Shown here piece by piece: positions 40,914-49,615 of a stretch of 64,000 bases of DNA. The position numbers and the translations under genes are program-made. The stretch lies in contig NZ_CP034448.1 of the NCBI RefSeq assembly GCF_003952465.1, forward strand, positions 5,805,001 to 5,869,000. Reading direction: 5' to 3'. The stretch is from Mesorhizobium sp. M1B.F.Ca.ET.045.04.1.1. GTDB lineage: Bacteria; Pseudomonadota; Alphaproteobacteria; Rhizobiales; Rhizobiaceae. The notes beneath the pieces are model-generated. The model did no database searches. It was given only the letters and a program-made list of their open reading frames with translations, and was not told the origin of the DNA. The stretch's first letter is position 1; each line of letters opens with the position of its first letter.

Positions 40914-42920
40914 TCAGGCAGCGCTGCCGGTTCGGCGCGACGGGAGCCCTGCGGGATCGAAGGAGGCTTTGGCCGAATTGTCGAAATGCCTCGGTTCGAA
41001 GGCAAGCGCATCGTGCATGGGAAGCGCTGCCGAGAAGAGAAAACCCTGCGCGATCGTGCAATCGAGCGAGCGCAGGATCAGGCGATCGGCATCCGTTTCG
41101 ACCCCTTCCGCCATCACTTCTATTCCCAGCGTTCGCCCGAGATCGATGACGGCTTTGACGAGAGCCTGATCTTCGACGGACTTGGCCAGATTGCGAACGA
41201 AGTCCTTGTCGATCTTGATCTTGCGGATACGGCTGTCTTTCAGCGAAACCAGGGTCGAAAAGCCGGTGCCGAAATCATCCAGCACGATCGATATGCCCGC
41301 GTCCGCCAGGCGCTCCAGCTTTTCGTCGACCCGGTCGCGATCCACGGGCGCCTCTTCCGTGATCTCGATCTCGAGCATGGCCGCGGGAACATTCTTTGTC
41401 TCCAGACCACCCAATATCATGTCGTCGACATTGCCTGCCTCGAGTTCGCGTGGCGACAGATTCATCGCGACGCGCACATCCTGGCGCCCCGTCCTTGCGA
41501 GCTCTTCGATCATCGAGCAGCAATTGAGAAATACCGTCTCCGTCAGCAAGGACAGCAGACCGGTTTCACGCGCCGCCGTGACGATCTCAGGCGGGGGAAT
41601 GGCCCCGTGGACCGGGTGTTGCCACCGCAGCAGCGCTTCGAAGCCGACGACCGCATGCGTGTCCAGCCGCACGATGGGCTGGAACCATGAGCAAAGACCG
41701 CCTGCTTCGACGGCTCCGAGCAGATCGCGCTCGATGCAGTGCTTGCGTTCGAGCCCATGGTCGAGTTCGGCATCGAAGAGGCAGTATTCGTTCCTGCCGC
41801 TGCGCTTGGCCGCATAAAGCGCGAAATCCGCGCGCAGCAGCATCTCCGTCAATTGCGGTTTCTCCGACACGTAGATACCGATCGAGGCGCCGACGCGCAC
41901 CGAATTCAGCGCCGGGTTCGGATCCGCGATGGCCGCGATGATCAAGGATGCAAGTCCGTCGGTCGAATGCGGGGACCCGCTGGCGGGAAAGAGCAGCACG
42001 AACTCGTCTCCACCGATGCGCGCGATCGTTGCCCCCGGCGGAGCATGGTTCTCTATCCTGCGCGCGACCCTGACCAGCAGGTCGTCCCCGATATTGTGAC
42101 CATAGGTGTCGTTGACGGATTTGAAGCCATCCAGGTCGATCAGCATGGCCACGAACGGGCCTCCTGAATGCCCGAGCCGGGAGATTGCCTGCTCGAGCCC
42201 GTACCTGTTGAGCAAGTTCGTCAGCGGATCGCGCCTGGAGTTCCGTTCCATTCGGGCAGCGAACTCCCTCGCCTCGTATTTGAGACGGCTCGTCTCCCGG
42301 AAGCGGGCCTGACCGAGAAGTGAGCTTCTGATCATTCCTGCGAGAAACAGCAGGATGGTGAAGCCAAGGACGTAATTTTCGACATTGCCCTTCACCAACA
42401 CGCATCCGGCGGCGAGCAGAAGCGGCAGCGTCATGAAGTTGAGCGAAGCCGGTGCGTATGACGCGCTGTAGGTGACCGAACCGGCCGACAGGCCCGCAAG
42501 AACGATCAGATAAAGCGGCGCCTGGGGCGTGGTGTATCCATCCGACAGCACAGCCAGGAAAGACCACGCGATGCCGGACGCCAGAGCCAACAGCCCGTAA
42601 AGAGAAAGTCGGGCGGCGACCGGCTTTGGCCGACTATCGGGAATGTCCGGCTGGGCGGGAATGTCCGATTGGGCGATGGCAAGTCCTATGCGCGCGCCAT
42701 TTATGACACTGACCGCCGCAAACCACAGCACCGCCACAAGGCCGGCACCGGAGAGCAGCTGAACGGCCAGGATCAGGGCCGAGAGCACCGTGCCGATGGG
42801 CATCGAGATAAAAAGCCCCATCCTCAGATCAGCGAACTGATCCCGCAGGATCCCGGCTTCCACGGATTGGCTTTGCCCATTGGGCGTGGAACCCGGGCCA
42901 GGCTGCTTGGAATGTCTCAT
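40914..42920 (-). CDS. Membrane GGDEF/EAL cyclic-di-GMP enzyme
   Basis: A 668-residue inner-membrane signalling protein. Residues 35-200 form about five to six helices. The diguanylate cyclase domain follows with an intact GGDEF at 303-307 and no obvious RxxD inhibitory site. The phosphodiesterase domain has EAL at 428-430 and DDFGTGFSTL (548 on), with KIDKDFV and EGVET. Both activities look possible. It is convergent with the binding-protein gene. The sensed signal is unknown. Confidence 0.92.
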   Translation of the reverse strand: MRHSKQPGPGSTPNGQSQSVEAGILRDQFADLRMGLFISMPIGTVLSALILAVQLLSGAGLVAVLWFAAVSVINGARIGLAIAQSDIPAQPDIPDSRPKPVAARLSLYGLLALASGIAWSFLAVLSDGYTTPQAPLYLIVLAGLSAGSVTYSASYAPASLNFMTLPLLLAAGCVLVKGNVENYVLGFTILLFLAGMIRSSLLGQARFRETSRLKYEAREFAARMERNSRRDPLTNLLNRYGLEQAISRLGHSGGPFVAMLIDLDGFKSVNDTYGHNIGDDLLVRVARRIENHAPPGATIARIGGDEFVLLFPASGSPHSTDGLASLIIAAIADPNPALNSVRVGASIGIYVSEKPQLTEMLLRADFALYAAKRSGRNEYCLFDAELDHGLERKHCIERDLLGAVEAGGLCSWFQPIVRLDTHAVVGFEALLRWQHPVHGAIPPPEIVTAARETGLLSLLTETVFLNCCSMIEELARTGRQDVRVAMNLSPRELEAGNVDDMILGGLETKNVPAAMLEIEITEEAPVDRDRVDEKLERLADAGISIVLDDFGTGFSTLVSLKDSRIRKIKIDKDFVRNLAKSVEDQALVKAVIDLGRTLGIEVMAEGVETDADRLILRSLDCTIAQGFLFSAALPMHDALAFEPRHFDNSAKASFDPAGLPSRRTGSAA

Positions 42921-43572
42921 AATGCCAAATGGCTAATGAAGCGGAATGAAAATCACGTTAAGATTTCAGCAGCTTATGGCGCATTCGCGCGATTGACGGC
43001 CGAGGCGCGTGGCGTTGAAAACGGATTCAGGCGACGCGCTTTACGCCCTTGTTTTGATGCATGCTGCAATACCTAAATAACCAACCGCCGGTTGACTGCA
43101 GCTGCCGTCGGCAATATTGATTTAGCGGGGATTAATTCGGGGTGGTGTCAAAGCAAATGCCTGCGGGGGCGGATCGTGCCAATTTTTGGCGCGATGCAGT
43201 ACAATTTCTCGACTTAGCGAAAGTTGCGGCGTCGTTCGTACGCCTACATTCGCATCAACTGCCGGATCGTCGCTCATTCATTTGGCGGCGCCTCAAGCGC
43301 TGCAATCTCGCGCGCCGGAAAGCCGATGCACCTGCGGTCTACGGCTTCGACGAAACATTTGTCGAGTGGGACGCGGGGGATGTCGACTCCGTCTTCCGGC
43401 GACATGACAAGCGCATCATCCGACGACCCGGCGCCTGGGCGACGGAGATGCTGCCTCTTGGGCACAAACCTGCTGATCGCAGTTGCGCCGTAGCGCACGA
43501 GAAGATCGCGCTTGGCGGAATAGAGGCCACTCCATCTCGCAAGAGGGCGGATCAGAAGGTGACTATCGTCCC
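42921..43572. other. Low-coding intergenic stretch with partial repeat
   Basis: About 650 bases between the GGDEF/EAL gene and the glycosyltransferases. It holds the partial repeat at 43005-43064 and no gene I can support firmly. A minus-strand frame open from before 43572 down to 43274 reads protein-like sequence (GLYSAKRDLLVRYGATAISR, ending EIAALEAPPNE) but lacks a good start. It may be a 3' remnant of a lost gene. Confidence 0.4.
43005..43064. repeat. TTCAGGCGACGCGCTT rhizobial repeat, truncated copy C
   Basis: The left half of the element seen at 18842 and 19113 (ACGGATTCAGGCGACGCGCT, then TTGTTTTGATGCATG) ends before the nested hairpin arms. Its end coincides with the start of the AT-richer segment that leads to the glycosyltransferases. 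Confidence 0.75.
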
Positions 43573-44298
43573 ATGAATGTGCCCAGGAATCTCGGTCACA
43601 TCTGGATTGGGCCCAAGGTCGCTCCGATAGAGTGGATGCAGACGTGGCCCGACAAGCACCCCAACTGGAATTACACGCGATACGACAATGACTTCTTGAG
43701 TGGCGGGACCTTCAGGACTCGGCCTCAGATCAATGAGTACATGAAGCGGGGATGGTATGCGGGCGCCGCCGATTTGTTGCGGTATGAAATACTGTACAGG
43801 CATGGCGGCTACATCGCCGGCGCAGACAGTATTTGCGTCAATCCCATTGATGAATTGTTCGACGACGGCGGCAAACTCTACACCGTCTATGAGAACGAGT
43901 TTCTAAGGGGACAACTGGTTGCCCCCATCGTGGCGTCGGCGCCAAAGCATCCTTTCCTGAAGGAAATCATCGACCGCCTGTCGGAAATACCGCCGCAGCA
44001 TCTTGATCACCCTTGGCGCCAAACAGGCAACCTTTTCGTTGCCGAGCTTATGGAAGAACTCCGCCCCGAGATTGTTATCTGGCCGTCTCACACCCTTATT
44101 CCGGAGCATTTCCTTGGTCGAAAATACACCGGCTCAGGGAAAATTTATGCTCATCAGAAATTTGGAGAAACAACAGGCGCGTACAGATTCGGATCTCTGT
44201 TTGACAAAATTCGCGAAATTCCCCGCTCGCTCTATGCGTCTTCCGCAAGGAAAAAGCTACGGGCTCTGAAGGCATCGGCGGCCAAAGACCATGGATAG
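43573..44298 (+). CDS. Glycosyltransferase, capsular/sugar-transfer type
   Basis: A 241-residue protein of the Gly_transf_sug / capsular polysaccharide synthesis type. It has GHIWIGPKVAPIEWMQTWPD (N-terminal) and GAADLLRYEILYRHGGYIAG, then ADSICVNPIDEL. The DxD expected after GGY is not present in the normal form (GYIAGADS), so metal use may differ. It is cytosolic, no membrane helix. The ATG at 43573 was chosen at the start of homology. It overlaps the next gene by 8 bases. The gene is more AT-rich than its surroundings. Confidence 0.75.
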   Translation: MNVPRNLGHIWIGPKVAPIEWMQTWPDKHPNWNYTRYDNDFLSGGTFRTRPQINEYMKRGWYAGAADLLRYEILYRHGGYIAGADSICVNPIDELFDDGGKLYTVYENEFLRGQLVAPIVASAPKHPFLKEIIDRLSEIPPQHLDHPWRQTGNLFVAELMEELRPEIVIWPSHTLIPEHFLGRKYTGSGKIYAHQKFGETTGAYRFGSLFDKIREIPRSLYASSARKKLRALKASAAKDHG

Positions 44299-45130
44299 CT
44301 CTTCCTTTCGTGCAATCGACTTTCCGAACCTGGGCGTATTCGTTCTTACCGTAGAGCCTCCAGGCGGAGCCCGCAGGACGCACGCCGCCAACGAATTGGG
44401 CCGTGTCGGCATTTCTTTTGATTTCGTGCAGGGCATCGATCAAAACAGCGCCGCCATCGACCGGGCATACTCACGCCTTCTGAATTGGACTCTTCACAAG
44501 CGCTCACTGACGAGGGGCGAGATTTCCGTCTATCTCGGACATCGCAAGATCTGGCAGGAAGCGATGCGCAGGGGGCTCGATTTTGCGTTGATTTTTGAGG
44601 ACGATTTCAAAATCTGCAATGACGAGCAATTCATTATGGCGATAAACGATGCCATTTCTCATCGAGGCACTTGGAGCATCGTAAAGTTCTTCGATTTTAA
44701 CCATAAGAAAGTGGTTGAGTCGGTCAAGATTGGAGCAACGCAGTTGGTCGGATACAAGTACCCGGCCTCGGGTGCGGTAGCCTATCTGATCAACAGGCAG
44801 GCAGCACAGTCGCTTCTACATCGCCGCCATTTGTTCAGGCCTATCGATGAGGATTTTTCTCATCCATGGGAGTTTTCCATGCGCGTCTGGTCGACTTCTC
44901 CCAATCTGGTCGACGAAGTAAGCATTCAGCTCGGTGGATCCATTCTGGAAAGAGAACGATGCGACCTGAGACGCAAGAGGGTTGTAATTCGGTCCATATG
45001 GGGGAATTTCCCGCAGGCGAGAAAACTCGTGCGGTCGCTTTGGTATCGCCGAGCGAGTGCGGCTAACGTGCGGGAGACTGTAAACGCAGGTAGCCGTGAA
45101 CGACACGGCCGAACCTATAAAGACGCCTGA
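44291..45130 (+). CDS. GT25-type LPS glycosyltransferase
   Basis: A 279-residue family 25 glycosyltransferase of the LPS side-chain type. It has LTRGEISVYLGHRKIWQEAM and FALIFEDDFKICN, with the EDD nucleotide-sugar/metal site, and the closing PIDEDFSHPWEF. Such enzymes add galactose or similar sugars to lipooligosaccharide. It is coupled by an 8-base overlap to the preceding glycosyltransferase, and has the same AT-rich codon use, so the pair was probably gained together. Confidence 0.85.
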   Translation: MDSSSFRAIDFPNLGVFVLTVEPPGGARRTHAANELGRVGISFDFVQGIDQNSAAIDRAYSRLLNWTLHKRSLTRGEISVYLGHRKIWQEAMRRGLDFALIFEDDFKICNDEQFIMAINDAISHRGTWSIVKFFDFNHKKVVESVKIGATQLVGYKYPASGAVAYLINRQAAQSLLHRRHLFRPIDEDFSHPWEFSMRVWSTSPNLVDEVSIQLGGSILERERCDLRRKRVVIRSIWGNFPQARKLVRSLWYRRASAANVRETVNAGSRERHGRTYKDA

Positions 45131-45357
45131 CTACGGCGGTTCACACCCCGGATCAGCCTGAACGGCGCGGCGACCAGACGCCTGATCTTTTCCCTGCGCC
45201 GACGTCGTTTCTCGCGGCGCCGAATTTGGCCATGTTCGTGGAAAGGGTAGGTATAGAGACCGCAATTTACACAGCCGATAGTGAAACCACATCGCTTTGT
45301 TGACAGCTCATGCGGCCCGGGCAATCGTCTTCGCCATGCTCAGCGAGGAAGAAAATC

Positions 45358-45842
45358 TTGAGCGCTTCGAAGTCTCCAGCCTACCTCAACGCTCTCAGGG
45401 CCTTTGAAGCGAGCGCCAGGCACAGGAGCGTTTCCGGCGCGGCCGGCGAGCTCAACGTCACCGCGGCCGCCGTCGGGCAGCTGGTGCGGGGGCTGGAGGA
45501 CTGGCTTGGCGTGCCGCTGTTCCACCGCGGCGCCGGCAGATCGCGGCTTCTGGCCGGCCTCGCGCCGCAGGGCAGGCTCCTGCAACTCGCCGGTGGCAAG
45601 GATCCCCTGGCCGTTGCTCCCGGGCCGCTGATGGTGGGCGAGCGCGGAGTGCTCGGCTCGATCACCGGAACGCCTTTCGAAAACGAGAAGACGCTCGATT
45701 CAGCGTGCTGGCGGGCGTGCGCCCGCTCATTGAGACGGTGCCGCTGGAAGCGGCCGCAGATGCCGTGCGGCGCATGCGATCGGGCGACGTGAAGTTCCGG
45801 ATGGTGCTCGCGATGAAGGACGCAGCTCATGCGCATCAATGA
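45358..45842 (+). pseudogene. LysR 5' part fused to a zinc alcohol dehydrogenase 3' part
   Basis: From TTG 45358, behind GAGGAAG, the frame reads a LysR HTH (LNALRAFEASARHRSVSGAA, then LVRGLEDWLGVPLFHRGAG) up to about 45550. It then passes in frame into a zinc alcohol dehydrogenase C-terminal region (LAPQGRLLQLAGGKDPLAV, then VLGSITGTPFENEKTL). A one-base loss near 45698 shifts the rest (FSVLAGVRPLIETVPLEAAA, then GDVKFRMVLAMK) to another frame ending at 45842. Both genes are incomplete, so this is the scar of a deletion joining two genes. Confidence 0.8.
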
Positions 45843-46519
45843 CGATTTCTCCCGCCCTACAATCGTTCACGCCGCACGGCAGGACTGGGTGCCCAGCCCG
45901 GCGGCTGGCGTCGACCGGCGCATGCTTTTCAGGATCGGCGACGAGGTGGCGCGCGCCACCTCCATCGTCCGTTATGCCCCGGGCAGTGCCTTTCCGCGGC
46001 ACACCCATGGCGGCGGTGAGGAGATCGTCGTTCTCGACGGCGTCTTCCAGGACGAGCACGACGACTATCCCACCGGCAGCTATTTTCGCAATCCGCCCGG
46101 AACCTCGCATGTTCCCGCATCGCGCGATGGCTGCACCATCTTCGTGCGCCTCTGGCAGTTCCGCGCAGGCGACGTCGAGCAGGTCGTCCGTCAGCCCGGA
46201 GAAGGCCGCAGCGTTCCACCCCGCGCCGGCGCGGCTTCGGCCACGGTGCTGTTCGACGACGGCCGTGAAGAGGTCCGTCTGGAAGAATGGCGAGCGGGCG
46301 AGCGGGTGACGGTCGAGAACAGCCGCGGGCTCGAATTCCTCGTGCTTGCAGGGGAGCTTGGCGTCGGCGGAGAGCGGCTGGAGCCGCAGAGCTGGGGGAC
46401 GCCTGCCCGCGGGAACAAAGCTCGACGCTACCATCGGCCCGCAGGGTGCAAGACTCTGGATCCGGAACGCGCCCCTGCTGCACCCTGACGTTCTGTCCCT
46501 CCCCGAGCCCCGAATATGA
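45829..46519 (+). pseudogene. ChrR-type cupin gene with C-terminal frameshift
   Basis: The protein has the double-cupin form of ChrR-like proteins: FPRHTHGGGEEIVVLDGVFQ, GSYFRNPPGTSHVP and a second barrel ending GGERLEPQSW. After about 46396 the frame departs from the family. Dropping one A restores RLPAGTKLDATIGPQGARLW and a normal end at 46519. The unshifted frame stops at 46488. The lost segment is only the last strands, so the product may still fold. The start overlaps the dehydrogenase remnant. Confidence 0.75.
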
Positions 46520-46535
46520 CCAGATGGCGTGATCG

Positions 46536-46754
46536 TTAACTCGAGGTATCGGAGAGGATCCGGTTACCTTTGCGCAGCGTGATCCGTCGCTGAGGATGCT
46601 CGTCTCTGGCGGCTTGAAAAATGGCGCGGGCAAGCTGGGCGGTGACCGCCCGGGCGAGGACCCGTTCGATGATCTCCTGGCTTTCAGCATGCCAGAGTTC
46701 GACGCGATAAGGCAGCGCTTCAGCCGACCGGGAAGAGTTGGCGCTCCGTGTCAT
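46536..46754 (-). CDS. Small protein, tandem paralogue 2
   Basis: A 72-residue protein sharing its core with the neighbour upstream: LPYRVELWHAESQEIIERVL, then ARDEHPQRRITLRKGNRI. No signal or membrane segment. The start at 46754 avoids overlap with the preceding gene and has AGGGG upstream; 46790 is an alternative. Function unknown; both copies look intact. Confidence 0.6.
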   Translation of the reverse strand: MTRSANSSRSAEALPYRVELWHAESQEIIERVLARAVTAQLARAIFQAARDEHPQRRITLRKGNRILSDTSS

Positions 46755-46768
46755 AGACAGGCCCCTGC

Positions 46769-47092
46769 CTAGTTCGTCGGACCGTTCCATCTCGAAACAA
46801 AATTGTTCTTGTGCCGCAGGGTGACGTAGCGGTCTGGATGCTCGCGCGTCGCGGCGTAATAGGCTGCGTAGCCGATGCTAGCGTTTGCCGTGACGGCCAG
46901 GACTTGCTCGACGCCGTTCTTGTCGGCGTTCCACAACTCGACCCTATAGGGCAGTTCGTCGTGCTCGGCCGAACCGAGTTCGTGCGAGGCCGGATTCTCT
47001 TCATCGTCTCCAGGCTCGTTTTCCGGAGCAAAACTGTAGAGATAGCCCGGGCTTTTGAGGTTGAATGCGAGAGCAGATGAGTATGTTGCCAT
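46769..47092 (-). CDS. Small protein, tandem paralogue 1
   Basis: A 107-residue protein. An acidic N-terminal half (FAPENEPGDDEENPASHELG) is followed by the shared core LPYRVELWNADKNGVEQVLA, then TREHPDRYVTLRHKNNFVSR. The core occurs again 14 bases downstream in the next gene, so this is a tandem duplication. It is divergent from the histidine kinase gene by about 100 bases. Confidence 0.65.
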   Translation of the reverse strand: MATYSSALAFNLKSPGYLYSFAPENEPGDDEENPASHELGSAEHDELPYRVELWNADKNGVEQVLAVTANASIGYAAYYAATREHPDRYVTLRHKNNFVSRWNGPTN

Positions 47093-47190
47093 GGGTCCAA
47101 GCTTGTTGCGATGTCAGATCGCCGCGCCTATGCTGCGAGACGTGCCGTCCGACGAACTGCTGAATGCTAGCGCACAACGCGGGTTCGACA

Positions 47191-49200
47191 ATGCCACTGA
47201 CCACAACCGACGCGCAACATCTTTCCGACAGCCATCGCCTCGAGCTTTTCATCGACGCCGTTGCTGACTATGCGATCTACACCCTCGACGCCGACGGCTA
47301 CATCACAGGTTGGAATGCGGGCGCCGAGAAGATCAAGGGCTACGCCGCGTCCGAAATCCTGGGCCAGCATTTCTCCCGGTTCTTCACAATCGAAGATCAG
47401 GCGAATGCCGTGCCGGAAAGGATGCTTGCCGCGGCGCGGGCAGACGGACGGTACGAGGCCGAAGGCTGGCGGGTACGCAAGGACGGTACCCGGTTTTGGT
47501 CGAACGCCGTCGTTCAACGGGTCGTCGACCAGAACGGCGTCTTCTTGGGCTATGCAAAGATCACGCGCGATATCACGGAGCGCGTCGCCGCGCACGAGAC
47601 GCTGCTGCAAAGCGAACGGCGTTTCCGCATCCTGGTCGACGGCGTGGTCGACTACGCCATTTATATGCTCGATCCAAGCGGCATGATCACCAACTGGAAT
47701 GCGGGCGCCGAGCGGCTCAAAGGCTATACCGCCGACGAAATAATCGGCCAGCATTTCTCCAAATTCTACCCGCGCGAGGAGCGCGCAAAAGGCACGCCGC
47801 TCCGTGTCCTCGAAACCGCCGCCCGGGATGGACGCTATGAAGGCGAAGGCTGGCGTGTACGCAAGGATGGCAGCCGTTTCTGGGCTTCCGCCGTCGTCCA
47901 CCCGATCCGCGACGACGCAGGCCGACTCGAGGGGTTCGCCAAGGTTACCCGCGACATCACGGAGCGTCGGGCAGCGCACGAAGCTTTGCGGGAAAGCGAG
48001 CGCCAGTTCCGCCTTCTGGTGAGCGGCGTGACCGACTATGCGCTTTACATGCTTGATCTCAACGGGCTGGTGACCAGCTGGAACGCCGGCGCGGAGCGCA
48101 TCAAGGGCTATACCGCCAATGAGATCATCGGTCAGCACTTCTCGCGTTTCTACACCGAGCACGACCGCGCTGCGGGTTTACCTGCACGCGCACTTTATAT
48201 GGCGACACGGGAAGGACACTTCGAAATCGAGGGCCATCGCGTTCGCAAGGACGGGTCGCTGTTCTGGGCGAATGTCGTGATCGATACGATCCGCGACGAG
48301 CGAGGAGAGCCGATCGGCTTTGCCAAGATCACGCGCGACATTACAGACCGACGCGATGCGGAGATCGCGCTCCGCCAGGCGCAAGCGCAACGCGCGCATG
48401 CGCAGAAAATGGACGCTCTCGGCCAATTGACGGGCAGCATCGTGCATGACTTCAACAACCTGCTCACGGTGGTCGACAGCTACGTTCGCAAGGTGAAGAA
48501 AGCCGGTGCCGATCCCGAAATGAAGCGGGCGACCGAATCCGTCGAGCTTACGCTCGAGCGCGGCGCCGCTTTGACGCGCCAGTTGCTGGCCTTCTCGCGC
48601 AAGCAATCTGCCCGTTCCGAACTCGTATCGCTTGCGGAGCGGGTGGAAGCCGTCCGCGGGATGGTGGCCGGTTCCATCCGCAGAGCAGTGAAGCTGGTCG
48701 CGGCCGTCGGGCCCGACATCTGGCCGGTCAGCGTCGATCCAGGCGAGTTGGAGCTCGGCCTCGTCAACATCGTCTTCAACGCGCGCGATGCCATGCCCGA
48801 AGGTGGGTTGATCACGATTACCGCGGAGAACATGCAGCTTTCGAGGGACGATAGCGCGGCCGGATTGGAAGGTGAGTTCGTCGCAATGCGGGTAACGGAC
48901 ACGGGCATCGGGATTGCGCCAGATGTGTTGCCGCAAGTTTTCGAACCGTTCTTCACGACCAAAGGGCCTGAGAAGGGCACGGGCCTCGGCCTCGCCCAGG
49001 TCTACGGCTTTGCGCAGCAGTCCGGCGGTGCGGTCACGATCGACAGCGAAGTCGACAAAGGCACGACCGTGACGATCTATCTGCCACGAGCCGATATGGC
49101 GACCGCGCTGCAGAGTGCCGAGGCGGAACAGCCGACCGTTGCCAATGTGGTACCGTTGAGGACGAAAGGCCCTTTCGCCAATCCAAGCGGAACTGATTGA
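47191..49200 (+). CDS. Sensor histidine kinase with three tandem PAS domains
   Basis: About 669 residues. Three PAS/PAC units in tandem (47230-47590, 47617-47983, 48000-48360) share the phrase DYAIYMLD...G.IT.WNAGAE..KGYTA.EIIGQHFS. A HisKA-type domain has IVHDFNNLLTVV, with the phosphorylated His encoded at 48445. The ATPase domain has N-box VFNARDAMPEGG, then DTGIGIAP, FEPFFTTKGP and GTGLGLAQVYGF. No membrane helix and no receiver domain, so it is a soluble kinase needing a separate response regulator. ATG 47164 is an alternative start. Confidence 0.9.
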   Translation: MPLTTTDAQHLSDSHRLELFIDAVADYAIYTLDADGYITGWNAGAEKIKGYAASEILGQHFSRFFTIEDQANAVPERMLAAARADGRYEAEGWRVRKDGTRFWSNAVVQRVVDQNGVFLGYAKITRDITERVAAHETLLQSERRFRILVDGVVDYAIYMLDPSGMITNWNAGAERLKGYTADEIIGQHFSKFYPREERAKGTPLRVLETAARDGRYEGEGWRVRKDGSRFWASAVVHPIRDDAGRLEGFAKVTRDITERRAAHEALRESERQFRLLVSGVTDYALYMLDLNGLVTSWNAGAERIKGYTANEIIGQHFSRFYTEHDRAAGLPARALYMATREGHFEIEGHRVRKDGSLFWANVVIDTIRDERGEPIGFAKITRDITDRRDAEIALRQAQAQRAHAQKMDALGQLTGSIVHDFNNLLTVVDSYVRKVKKAGADPEMKRATESVELTLERGAALTRQLLAFSRKQSARSELVSLAERVEAVRGMVAGSIRRAVKLVAAVGPDIWPVSVDPGELELGLVNIVFNARDAMPEGGLITITAENMQLSRDDSAAGLEGEFVAMRVTDTGIGIAPDVLPQVFEPFFTTKGPEKGTGLGLAQVYGFAQQSGGAVTIDSEVDKGTTVTIYLPRADMATALQSAEAEQPTVANVVPLRTKGPFANPSGTD

Positions 49201-49318
49201 GGTTTTGGCGCCATGGGCCGAATTGAGATCGATCGGCAGTCGCCAATTGCTTACGAAAAGCATAACGACGATGAAACCTTCAGGGCTTCGTCCAGTTCAG
49301 TTGGAGGAGGATCCCACG

Positions 49319-49504
49319 ATGACCGAACCCGGCGAAAGCAGTTCCCATAACCGCATCGACGACAAACAGCTCGTCATTCTGCTGAAAGAAAAAACGGGCA
49401 TTTCGGACGCACAAGCCAAGAGGCTGATAAAGGCTGTTGGACGCGATCGCCCTACGCTGTTGCGGGAAGCCCGAATTATCAAGGCGAGGCATTCGGGCGT
49501 CTAG
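49319..49504 (+). CDS. Small UBA-like helical protein (61 aa)
   Basis: A 61-residue protein behind a perfect GGAGGAGG. The core DDKQLVILLKEKTGISDAQA, then KRLIKAVGRDRPTLLREARI forms three predicted helices like a ubiquitin-associated or CUE-type fold. A frameshifted relative is at 17300-17478, and a similar C-terminal stretch ends the protein at 59561. Bacterial UBA-like domains are seen in translation factors, but the role here is unknown. Confidence 0.75.
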   Translation: MTEPGESSSHNRIDDKQLVILLKEKTGISDAQAKRLIKAVGRDRPTLLREARIIKARHSGV

Positions 49505-49615
49505 TCTAAGGAAACGCCGCCCAAGCTGCCCGGCGCGCGGCTGCTCTGGTCGCGATAGCATTCTTCAGCTCCGGAGGCCGGCCGCAATTGCGATCGCACC
49601 TTACAGGTCATGCGA

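Noticed and set aside
43274..43572. Minus-strand protein-like frame ending EIAALEAPPNE
   Set aside because: It lacks a good start and a recognisable domain, so it is mentioned only under the gap entry and not called as a gene.
45115..45324. Minus-strand 69-codon frame with CVNC and a basic tail
   Set aside because: It has only a TTG start, no ribosome site and extreme Arg content; probably chance, though a remnant cannot be excluded.
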